64,000 bases of DNA from Maylandia zebra (Eukaryota > Chordata > Actinopteri > Cichliformes > Cichlidae): the NCBI RefSeq assembly GCF_041146795.1, contig NC_135182.1, positions 33,772,509-33,836,508 of the forward strand, read 5' to 3'. The first letter of the stretch is position 1; each line of letters begins with the position of its first letter. Position numbers and translations under genes: made by a program. Shown here one piece after another: positions 11,612 through 24,200 of the stretch. A model generated the notes under the pieces. That model did no database searches. It was given only the letters and a program-made list of their open reading frames with translations, and was not told where the DNA came from.

Positions 11612-14001
11612 GTCTTTATTTACACACACACACTTGAAAAGTAAAATTGGGCAAAATTGGGCTGGGTACACATGAGCCAGGTGAGGGAACGCTATCACAC
11701 GGAGCCGTCTGCACCGGGAGCCGGTCACAGACCGCAGCCCCCAGGCCGGGCACACAGCTGGAGGGAGGCAAAGAAGCCCCCCAGCCAGGCTGAGAAGACC
11801 CACAGAGCCATGAAACGGTACAACACATCAAGTTATTTTGCAAATGATCTCTGCACAGTTTTTGCTTTTTGTGTGTCATTTCTCCACTGACCTAACAATA
11901 AGAAGCCATATCCAAACCCAAACCCTCAGCTGCTTTTATAATGACACAGTCATCTCATCTTAATGTCTCCAGGCTTACATGTGCTGTCAAATATTTGATT
12001 TTTAACTTAAGAGCATGATCTGATTATTTGAGCTCATCATAACGTCTTTGTTTTCTCGCAGTCTTCCTGCTTTCTATAAAATAGAAACAAGCAAAGCGAG
12101 TTATGGATAAGTCTTGACACAGCTGTTTGATCTTATGCACAGAGAGGGAGAGTGTCATCAGCATATGGAAGAGTGAGAGACACATAAAAAAGCTGGAACA
12201 GAAGAGCGGGGTATCAATCAAACGGGCTGATGACCCTCTCCATGAGATAGAGAGTTCAAGACCCTGCTTTTCTCCCCCTCTCTTCTCTTCTTCTCTACTT
12301 TTCTTTTCTTTTATCCCTTCCTTCCCCTTCTGAGCATCACCCTGTCTGTCTTGTCTTTGACTTTCTTTGTTTTATGCAAAAAGCCGCCATGTCCAGAAGG
12401 AATAGATTTGCAGATTCGCTTTGATCCTGTTGTTATGATTCTTTTATTTGCCTCAGCCACATCCTTCTCTCCACTGCAGTCATTTCACAAGATGCTTTGA
12501 ATTAGGCTGGAGGATAGTTTGGAAGGAGAGGAGAGAGGAGGCTGTGGGGAGGGGGAGAGTGATGCTCACGCTCAGACCTAGAGGTCCTAAAAGAAACTTG
12601 GTGTGGAGAGACGAGAGGTCGTCCTTTAGAAATACAGGGGCGATCTCGTTCTCTTTTAGGTGTAAATGTCAACCGAACTGTCTTGAAAAATTCAAAGTGT
12701 TGAAACGGTGTTGAAACTGCTGAATTTGCCCCCTCTGTCAGTAAATGAGCAAAGCGCAGTGACGTGATGTATGATAAGACTTAGTCACTGTACTGTTTGG
12801 ATGGTTTTAGTCAGTGAAGTAAACTGCTGACTGCTGTGGTGATGATGTTTTCCTCCTCTTTTGTGGTTATGTCCTTCAGTGGCAGCACTCATCCCTCTGT
12901 AGGTAAGTGATGCTGCAACCGTGTTTCGGTATACATTTTGCGTACACACGTCTGCGCCTCACGGCACTTTTGCATAGTGTAGTTTTGGGTGGTCACTGTA
13001 ACCGTTTTATGCGTCCCATGTGTGTATGGAAGTAATATATACTGATATCCTCAAGTGGTCTTGCTTTGCCTTGTATCTTTCCGTGTTCTCCCTGCAGGAG
13101 GGTAAATATTTAGAGCATTTTTGCAGGACCATTCATATAGCTGATCTCCTTCCCTTTGTACATAGAGACAGTAAATCAGAGTCTTAGCAAAGAATGTCAG
13201 GGTAAACAAATTGGGGATATTGATGTAAACTGGAGCATTCACTGTGTCTCCTTCTAAACTCACTAGTTATGCACTCAGCTTTTCACGAGGCTATGATTTA
13301 TATCGTTGTCATTCATTGTCTCGTTTGAACCAGAATTATATAAGTCGCCCTGGGCTGACATACAGTATGTCTGCCCTGGTCCAAAGTGAAAAATGTTAAC
13401 TACCACAGCAAACTTGTATAATAACATACCTGCACAGTAATATACTGCAAAGCCAAGAGGAAAAACGAAAATTGGCTGTTTAGAGAAAACTTGCTATAAT
13501 CCTGCTTGCTCGCAGCAATTTCACACCACTCTTGTTAGGTTTACATGTGAGAAGTGGTGGTCTCGAATTAGAGAAAATAACTCGGTATGAAAGGACCATT
13601 AAATTGGCTTATTGTCACCAAACATCAGATATGTGGTTAAAAATGAGTCAGTTGCTTAATTCTGCCTCTGATGTCGTGGTACGAGATGGATGCAGACAGG
13701 GCCGTAAGTATAAAGCAACAAGCCACAGCTAGAGGAGGTTTTACAGCCTGGTAAGTGATGATGAGTGTTTTGCCATTCTGTGTGGTGGGGGCTTTTTTTT
13801 TTTTTTTAAACCAGCTGCCTTTATGAAAAATGACATTTTGTGGTTGTTTTTGTGTGACTGTTTTCTGTCTTTTGTGTTTTTAGATGGAGATTTCTATTGT
13901 CCATTCAGTAGTATAAATAGGCATAAATACAGACAGCAAAGATTTCTTATTGTTGCTTTCACAATGTCAGGGAAAAACAAGTGCAACAATAGGCAGCATA
14001 G

Positions 14002-14002
<1 letters not shown>
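11612..14002. other. intergenic, no gene recognised
   Basis: No coding exon or repeat family recognised. A CT-rich run lies at about 12270-12335 and a T-run at 13792-13808. Confidence 0.4.
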
Positions 14003-15066
<1,064 letters not shown>

Positions 15067-15112
15067 CAATAAAGTAAACAATGTGAATATTGGAGATAAA
15101 GAACAAATAGAA

Positions 15113-15338
15113 CGGGGGTGGCCAACTCCAGGCCTCGAGAGCCGGTGTCCTGCAGGTTTTAGATGGGTCCTTGATCCAACACAGTTGATTCAAATGGATA
15201 AATGACTTCCTCATCATGTCTTGATGTTCTCCAGAGGCCTGATAATGAACTAATCATTTGATTCAGGTGTGCTGACACAGGGTTAGATCTAAAACCTGCA
15301 GGGCACCGGCTCTCAAGGCCTGGAGTTGGCCACCCCTG
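15113..15338. mobile_element. palindromic hAT MITE with 8-bp target duplication
   Basis: A 226-bp element with long inverted arms: the left arm starts at 15113 with GGGGTGGCCAACTCCAGGCC-type sequence and continues through 'cctgcaggttttagat'. The right arm is its near-exact reverse complement ending in 'ggccacccctg'. The flanking direct repeat AAATAGAA (15105-15112 and 15339-15346) is an 8-bp target duplication. It inserted 46 bp beyond the end of the TA microsatellite. Confidence 0.9.
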
Positions 15339-15346
15339 AAATAGAA

Positions 15347-16979
15347 TATCCAAATATAACTCGAAAAGGAAGATGTATAAGTGAGGCCTTTTAAACCACC
15401 TAAAAGTGTCCTTTTGAATATATACTCGCACAGCACAGATGTCCATGTTTATCACTGTTAGATTTTTTTAAAGTGACATCACAGACACAAATCAGTATTT
15501 TCCATTTTATCAGAACGCATTGTTGCGTTGTAACGTCGAAACATATTTAAAGAATTATTTGTGTTTATTTTATAGTGATGTGTCACGTCTGCAATAATCT
15601 CGAGTAGTTGCTTTTATTGACTGTTGAAATGAAAACCACACTGCACCAGAATATTACATGCATTTAAAAAGACGCTGCAGTCTTTGATAATAAGCCACGA
15701 CTTCCCACGTCAGTAAAAGAACGTCGGAACCTGGAACTTCATACAAATCAGTTGGCTGAATGCTTTTTTACTCAAGTGTGGTGGCGGCAGGCATTAGTGG
15801 AGAGGAGAGGAAATGTGCTCGGGCTTAGACCTGCACCTACATGTGGGATACATTTGACAGAGTAAACACACAAGTGCACGCACACACACACACACGCTTG
15901 GCAGCACTACTGTCTTTCAAATGGACAAATAGGCAAGAGCTTGCCACATTGCACGTGTAGCACTCACGCACACACACGACCGAAACCCACACAGCACAAT
16001 CACCTCCATACAAACAACCTGTTTAGACAAATGCATCAACCCCACAGTCCAACATTCAGCCTTCATATATTTTTGTATATGTATGCATTCACACTGATTC
16101 ACGCTATCAACAACTTCCTGGCACATGCAGACACGCCAGACCCTTTTATCCTACAAATGTGGGGACCGTAGCCATAGGATGTGGATGTAAGCTGTGATAA
16201 ATAACAAGGGATCAGAATCTGAAATGTTTATGTGGTGAATTAGAAGAAGGAAACCAGAACAGGCCTGTTTTCTACCTCCCTCATTCAACAAAGCCCAAGT
16301 TAAATACACAAAAATAATCAGCAGCAACACATTCCACAGACGGCTGATTACTGTACATGCCATGACCGACACGTACCAGCACAAACCAAGACCTTCTCCT
16401 CTATTTTTTTTTTAAATTTTGAATCAAAAGATAAATACTTAAGAACGTTGAAGTTAAATCATGTTTGCAGTGTGAAATACATTTACAGCTGTCCTGCACT
16501 GATGAGTAACTACCCTGTAGCTCCAAACAAAGCCGTTTGCTGCCATTCTGCCGGTTTCTTTTTCTACTTTTGCGGATGACTAAGTGGGCACAGTGTGCTT
16601 CACATTAACATTCCCCTCACGATCAAATCCACTTGGCACATTACATGCATGTGTGTTTAATTCTCGAAACCATTTTCACTTTTTACATTTGCGCTGCTAA
16701 ATTATTGACTTGACTTTGATGGTAAAAAAACAACAATTGTTTTTGTATGATGTTCTAGCGTGTTATACTTTTGTATTCTTGCTAATGGAACCCCCCACAA
16801 CTGCTCTCACATGCTCTAGTCATGCCACATTCTCTGGGGTTTTACATGTTAAATTAAATCTCAATGTGAAGAAGAAAAAAGAGGAAATGATATAGAAAAA
16901 TGTTCATGCAAGCACAGTACTGCTCACGGCATGCATAACTTACACAAATACCAGTGATGCACATGGTGCATAAATATTT
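15347..16979. other. intergenic, no gene recognised
   Basis: Short (CA)n tracts near 15878 and 15968. No exon or repeat family recognised. Confidence 0.4.
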
Positions 16980-17303
16980 TAGTGTAATATAGAGTCTGCT
17001 GTCAGACTCTACAACAAAGACTTTTGCAGCTGATCAAACCCACACATGTGCAATAAGACTGCTATATGTGCAATTCTTTTCAAGTTTTTGTATTTTCTTA
17101 CTCAGTTGTATATAGCATTGGTATTCTATTTTATTCTATTGTATATAGTATTTTTATTTTATTTTATTGCATTCCAGTGTTTTCTAATTTCTGCTACATA
17201 ACTTTGCACTTTTGCTGTAACAAAACAATTTTCCCACCTGTGGGACTAATAAAGGTCATCTTATCTTATCTTATCTTATCTTATCTTATCTTATCTTATC
17301 TTA
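16980..17303 (+). mobile_element. LINE 3' end with (TTATC)n tail
   Basis: The block 'cccacctgtgggactaataa' near 17234 followed by 'aggtcatc' and about nine TTATC units is the typical end of a teleost non-LTR element. The upstream 250 bp ('gtctgctgtcagactctaca', 'cactttgcac' style text) fits a LINE 3' UTR. The 5' boundary is approximate. Confidence 0.6.
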
Positions 17304-18624
17304 TATGCTTCCATGCAGCTGAAGTCTGTAAGCAAGGGCTTGCCTATTTTATCAAAACAATGCCAAACCATACTGTGCACATATTTGCATACAATGGCTA
17401 TCATGGTATCATGCAGTGCAAACTGGTCATCCACCTGTGAGAGATGAAGAGAATGTTGTTTGGCAGCTGAAATTAAATAAACATCAATGCATAACTAATT
17501 ATGTCCAATATTCTGATTCCAATATTTCACTTTGAAAGTAGAAGGTTGGAGTGTTTTTAAAAGAAGAAAATTCATGATAGACATCTTCCTATTCTGATAG
17601 ATTTAAATGCATATATTGCTCCACAGTGCACAGGTTAAAGATCCCCGATTTGCCTCTATAGACAGAAATTGTATATCACAATGTGAGCAAAGAAACAACC
17701 TTCTCTTCTCACTCTCAGCATGTATTATTTGGCTTTTGCATCTTCTAATAAATACATGAAAATAAAGAATATGAAGATTTTTGTATTTTGGTTTCATTTA
17801 CAGTTTCCACCAAATCCTAAACTGCTGTGGAAGCGAGGCTATACCACCTGTTCACCTGTCGCTGACTCACTGCGGCTCTAACTAACCTCTCCCACAGAGC
17901 GGGCGTGCCAGTGGGTGAGAAAATAAAAGAGGAGGCATACTGCGGTCAACAGAGCGTCCTTCTGTACCTCCTCCCGTGGGCTGATTAAAGAGACGGGTTG
18001 TGCTAATGGCTGCCTCACTCTCAGACCACAGGAGAGGACACAGATAACTCAAAGAGGAGCAGAGAAGAACAAGTCCTCCCTCATAAACATATCTATAGGG
18101 CTTAATTTGGGCTTAGGGTTCCTGTCATATGTAGTTTTACTGGATTTGAATCATATGGAGCTGCTAATCCTTTTTAGTCGGCTCTACAGTTCCTCTGATG
18201 ATTTTGAACTCGTGCTGCAGCTCTATGACAAAAACAAAAACTGACAAGACTCAAAGTATAAGTTTGTATAATTTAATCATTTAATTCAATACATTACATT
18301 ACCAATGAGTATTAGAGTAACTGCAGTGGTGGAGTAATTCTTTTGAGTCAACAAGCTCACAAAAACATCAGATAATAGCAAATATAACTACTGTGTTTAA
18401 CGCAGACAAAACGAGACTTTTTAACAATTAATCAAATTTTGATGAAGCACACATCTTCCAGAAAGCATAATAAAAATATATGTCAGCTGATAATGCATTG
18501 CAGCACAACATTAGAGGCATCACGTTTTGTCTGACTGATTTTTCAAATTCTTTGGAATGTCATTAATAAATCGCAATTTAAAGACTGATTTACAAATACA
18601 TTAATGATTAAGAATGGCTAAACG
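17304..18624. other. intergenic, no gene recognised
   Basis: No feature recognised; AT-rich. Confidence 0.4.
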
Positions 18625-19287
18625 CTAAACCAGAGCAGACCTTAAACCTTTTTTTTTTACACCTATGTTATTTTTTCCCTGTTGTTGCCCAACAATCATA
18701 TGGCCCCTTATGAGCAAGCACTTTGGTGACAGTGGGAAGGAAAAACTCCTTTTTAACAGGAAGAAACCTCCAGTAGAACCAGGCTCAGGGAGGGGCGGGG
18801 CCATCTGCTGCAGTGAGAGAAGGAAGACAGGACATATGTTGACATTTTTAAGACATCCTGATAATAATGAATTACAGTCGTCCAGCCTAGAAGTACTAAA
18901 CGCATGAACTAGTTTTTCAGTGTCACTCTGAGACAGGATATTTCTAATTTTAGAGATATTGTGCAAATGGAAGAACGCAGTCCTACATATTTTTTTTAAT
19001 ATGTGCATTGAAGGACATGTCCTGGTCAAAATGACTCCAAGGTTCCTCGCAGTGTTACTGGAAGCCAGGGTAATGCCATCCAGAGTAAGAATCTGGTTAG
19101 ATACCATATTTCTCAGATTTTCAGGGCCGAGTACAATAACCTCAGTTTGATCTGAATTTAGAAGCAGAAAGTTAGCGGCCATCCAGGTCTTTATGTCTTT
19201 CTTTAGTGTAGATAAACTGTACTTTTTTCTAGTGATTTCCAAAAGCATTGAAATTAAAGTGGGATTGATGATTGTCATCTTATTCAT
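18625..19287 (-). mobile_element. LINE reverse-transcriptase C-terminal relic joined to its 3' UTR
   Basis: On the minus strand an open frame from 19287 encodes the distal reverse-transcriptase region of an L2/Rex/CR1-type LINE. It has a W-M-x-x-N-F-L-L-L-N core, then QTEVIVLGP, then ARNLGVIL, then HAFSTSRLDDCNSLLSG. Near 18830 this runs abruptly into the LINE 3' UTR blocks ('gcagatggccccgcccctcc', 'tcctgttaaaaaggag', 'cttcccactgtcacc'), so the last part of the ORF was lost by an internal deletion. The deletion leaves the frame open by chance into non-coding UTR. The copy is 5'-truncated and dead. Confidence 0.82.
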
Positions 19288-19498
19288 CTATTAATATTGG
19301 CTTAGCATAAGATGGGTATGCCTACTTTTCTAACATATAACATCCAGATATTAGTAAAGGCACACTCGTGGATGATAGCAGCAAAGGTAGCAACATCAGC
19401 TCATTACTGCCTTCTAAACACTGCATGTCCTCTCACGTTAGTCTCTGTGGAATGTCACAGTGCAAAAGATGACTTCTAGAATCATAAATCACATTGCT
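19288..19498. other. short unannotated spacer
   Basis: Nothing recognised between the LINE relic and the CA repeat. Confidence 0.4.
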
Positions 19499-19500
19499 GT

Positions 19501-19579
<79 letters not shown>
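19501..19579 (+). repeat. (CA)n microsatellite
   Basis: About 39 uninterrupted CA units. The Thr-His and Cys-Val ORFs through it on both strands are repeat artefacts. Confidence 0.98.
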
Positions 19580-19583
<4 letters not shown>

Positions 19584-20857
19584 GAGCATTTGCTGAGACT
19601 CCAGAAAAAGCATTGAAAGCCAAAGGAACCGCACACTCCTCCATGGAATTCACAGAGGACAGGATGTTGGCTTCATGGTCACGCAATGCTGCACTCATCC
19701 CAGCCTACACTCTTTATTCCCACCACACATTATATCATCATGCATCTGTATCAAGTGCTCAGCGCTGCCAGAATGGATCATGACCTTGTTATTGCAATCT
19801 GAATAATCAGTGTGGGTAATCAGCAGCCGTGTCTAATTCTGCACAAATACAGTTTGGTAGATTAAACTGATTCTATTTTGTAGCAAAGTTTATAAACCCA
19901 ACTGTCATTTTGTTTTAAGCAAAGAGGTTGTTTTTTTTTTAATTTATTTTTTGCAAGAATGTTTTTCATTTGTGTCTGACAATTACTTTTGGGAATACTA
20001 AGAATAGCCACAGCTCAAAGAGAAATGCTGATTCACTGTGTTCGACATTATAAAAAAGGCAAAACTGCTAACGACGAGATAAATCCCAAACAGCTGCAAC
20101 ACAACTCAAGAAACAGGCTGGCATATTAAAAAGAAGAAGAAGAAGAAGAAATGGAGTGGTTGGATAACCTCATATGTTTATTATTATTTGTTTTGTAAAT
20201 GAAACGCCAACAGAGGAAATACTGACCTTTACAAATAATTTATCCTCATGCAAACCAAATATCATCCCCTAGAAATCATTTAAATAAAGAAAGATAATCA
20301 TCAGAAATGCTCTAAAAATCAGAGAAACATTGTAACATTGGACCTTAAACAGATGATTGATCTCCATAACTGTTCTTTATGAAAGAAACTACATTTACCT
20401 GACAATATAGTGAATACATGAAAATTAAGGATTAAACCACATTTAATGTCTCAGCATTAGCGTGAATTATCAAAACCACGACACTAAACTCTTTTTGCTC
20501 TCACTAGAAAATCTGGGAAGCTGCTTATCAGTGGAGGAAATGGTCGATTTGATGTGGTGTTCCACAGTGGCCTCGCAGCTGAACCTTTAAAGTGGGACAA
20601 GCATGCATCCATATGCTATATGCAGGCTTCTGCTTATGTGGGAGCATTCTTTGGATATTGGCTTTTACTTTTTCAGTATTTGATTTGCAGAACTAAGTAA
20701 CCCTAAGCTGGAGTTATAGAACACTGTAAAACTGTTTAGTTCGAAACTGCTAGACACGTGATAAAGTTATGATGATGTAACAAATGTTCAGATGAATGAC
20801 CTGAGATGATGAAGTGGCTCACATTTCCTTGTTCTGCTGACAGTGTGGCACAGGCAC
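19580..20857. other. intergenic, no gene recognised
   Basis: Contains a short (AAG)n near 20131 and nothing else recognised. Confidence 0.4.
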
Positions 20858-21230
20858 GATCTGATAACATCGTGTTGGTGTTGTTCCCAGATCAACATAG
20901 TAAATGTTGTTCCAGGATCAACATTGCAAGTGACCAATCAGAATGTTGTGACGTCATACTTTTGCGACTTCGGGAAAAACCGCCGTAAAACAAAAAACTG
21001 TACTTAAGCTGCGAGAAACCGCCTCTGTCCGCCGATCAACGGACCCTGACCCTTTAATAAACGCTAAGCAGAATTGATATTGTCCTTGCAACATTGGAAT
21101 TTCATAAATGCACGAATGGCTTGGCGCCAAAGAATAACGTCACAACAATGTGATTGGTCACTTGCAATGTTGATCCTGGAACATTTACTATGTTGTTCCA
21201 GGAACAACACCAACACGATGATATCAGATC
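20858..21230. mobile_element. inverted-repeat element (MITE-like, class unknown)
   Basis: Two arms of about 95 bp are near-perfect reverse complements: the left arm is about 20858-20956 and the right arm about 21137-21230. Shared blocks include 'catcgtgttggtgttgttcc', 'acatagtaaatgtt', 'ccaggatcaacattgcaagt' and 'tgtgacgt'. The 180-bp centre has no recognisable ORF. No clear target-site duplication could be read, so the superfamily is left open. Confidence 0.8.
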
Positions 21231-24200
21231 ATCCGTGGCGCAGCGTCTTGTGAACGATCTCTGGGGTTGATAAACAAACTGTAGTTCCTCAAATGGCCAC
21301 TTGATGCTGGCTACAAACGTGAGTCAATCCCAGCTGAGCAACACTTTAAAATGCCAGATTCATACTTCATTCATAGTTTTTTTTTTTTTAACATATATAT
21401 TATGAACTCATTCAAGTGTAATTTAGGCTAAAATGTTTGCAATAGAAGTTCCATATATGATCCCAGTGAGGAATTTGCGATTTTTCTATTCAACTGCATG
21501 ATCTGCTGATAGCAGACTGATGGCAGACTGACTCTCAATGCTGATTTATCAACATCCTGAAACACCAAAGCTGATTTGAAGAAAGCAACTATCTGCAGGT
21601 GGTTGCAGACCTAGTCCCTGTCTTCAGAGCAACCATTTCAAAGATCAAGAGATTCATTGTTCATTGTACTCAATCGCAATAATCTTGTTCTCATCACCAA
21701 CCACTGTTTTGCTTTGTGTGACTGTAGCATAACTAATCAGGGTACGTGCTTAGCTGAGACTTCCCCAGGCCAAACCTTCAAAACAGTCATCCACACTACA
21801 GTGAGTGACATACAGACTATATCTGTAATCGCCAAAGCTTTTTCGTGCAGTCTGACATGACTTAAACTCACAAATCAACTGCAACCAATACTGTATAATG
21901 CTTGCAGCTTAGTTGTTATGTTTGGGGATCGTCAGCTGAACAGAACAAAGCTGCGTTTTTGGTAGCAGATAAAAGAGGCAGTAGAACTACCCCATCAAAC
22001 TTTTGAGCTGCCAAGTGTGGCCTTTGGAGCAGGCACGAGTATTTTGCCCTACACGCTGTTGTATGACGTATCTAGCATGTTGCAAACATGATGGTTCCGT
22101 TCTTCTATGTGGTTCTGTAACAGAGCAACACTAACTTCTGAGTAAGTGTGTTTGATATTTGGTCCATGGATAAACCTACTGCAGAACTGAATTGCGCTTC
22201 CCTTGAGCTGACTCTTTCACACTGTTTCATTATCTTTTGACCAAAGCTTATTGAATTAACCAACACGTACTTACCATGAGTAATAACAATAAAGGTGTTA
22301 AATTAGATTTTAATAGAGTTCTTCCACGTGGTAGGATCTCAGGGTATCGGTACATATGCAGGGACAACATGAAGCTCAGTCTTTGGGGTAACCTAAAGCT
22401 CCCGTGACATTTTCACAGAAAAATGGATGGTTTAGCAATGCTTACTACTGAATTGAATAGTAAAGCTGCCAATTTATTGGAATGTTGGTCCCTTGTGGGC
22501 TTTTTGTTTTCTCTATACCTCCCTAAATAAATCCTTTGTCTACACTACTATATTATTTAGATCTCTGTTCTGCCAGTCTGCAGAAAGTGCATCACTGCCA
22601 TCTCCCCACAACAAGAGATGTTGTTCCCTTCCTGAAATCTCATCTCTCTGGGGATGCAGGCCCCATTTTCCATGCCCGCAGGTTCCAGCTCTGGTGTGGG
22701 ATTCCCAAGGCCTCAGGAAAACACAGTTTACAACATTCCCACAGTGGTGGCCACTGAATGACTCTCTTCCTCTTCTCCCCTCTTCTGTTTAACTGGGGTT
22801 TCTTCTTGCCCATGTTGTTGTCAGCCAGTGGCTTGGGAAGCTGCCCAATGGTTGTTGGTTAATTTTGTGAGAGGGGGGAAAAAAAGGAGGAAGAAAGAGG
22901 GGCAGAGGACCCCACAACCCACCATCTCTACCCCCAACCACAGTCCCCTCCAACCCCACCGTCCATGACAGCTCCACAGCTTTGTTCCCCATCCAAGACA
23001 CCCCCCCCCCTTTCTCCTTGCCAAGGGATCTTCTCAGTGGTGGAAAATCCTTCCCATGAGCAGTGCAGTTCCACGGAAGTAATTAATCATGGGTAGTTTG
23101 GTGTAATGGACATTGTCATGCTGCCATTAACTGATCCCCAGGCTCTCCGATGCAGATACCCACCATAATGTCAGTTCTGACATGCAAAACAAAAGAAAGA
23201 CTGTTTGTTCTAAAAGGTTTTCACTTTGACATTCAGCAGAGCAACACTCGGTGGAGTTTTTACATTCCCAACAGGTTAACATAACAGGACAGCATTTGGC
23301 AGGTTCATAGCATCTGTGATTTAGCTCATGAAAAAAAAACAGTCATACATAAAGTAATAATAGAAAGACTGCTATCAAACTCCCCACCTATTTTTACAAG
23401 TTCAGATAAGAGGATGTAGTCATGTGGCTTGTAAAAATAAGAAGCTGCTCTAAATTTGGCCATTGCCCTTTTCAAGGCAGCGTGTTTCTGTACCTGTGGA
23501 CATCTTGAAGCATACTTGCAGTTTAACTGTGGACTTGAGCTTCTGTGTCAATCCAACCCAGCACCTCATTGTCATGATTATCTCTGGTGATCTGAGTTCA
23601 GGTTCTGGCTCTGAACCAGAGACCAAGAGGCACTTTTTGGTGGAACAGCTGAAAAAATCCGCCTGAAGGTGGTGTGTCGGGGTCAGGCGTGTGACCAGTC
23701 ACAGTAATGTCTTTTTTTTTTCATCAATCACAGAGTTGTGTGCCATAATGCCAGCTGAGGTTCACTCTGATGTTCATGGTGGCAATACTCAATTTGGCAG
23801 ATTGCAGGACCAGTGAAACCCTGCAGAGCTACACAGGGAAATGACTTTGAATGGAACTGTGAACACATTCAAATCACAAATGTAGTTTTTCTTTATGGGC
23901 ACATGTGCAAAACTTTTTTAAAAATTGCAGTCACAAAGAAAAAGTTTGACAGGATGATTCTGCTAGATATAAACTTAAGTGAAGTTAATGCGTTTTATCC
24001 CCGGAGAAAAAGCGGTTACAAAATTCAGTGGACCAGTTGAGCCAAAGAACTACCTTAGAGCCTGACTATGGCTTTAAAACATGAATACGTTACTATGATC
24101 ACACAAGTACAGCTGCTTGATTAAACAGTGAACCAGCACATTTTCCGTTACAGTCTGATTCTGTCCATAATAAGTGGATGATGCTTTATAATGCCTAATT

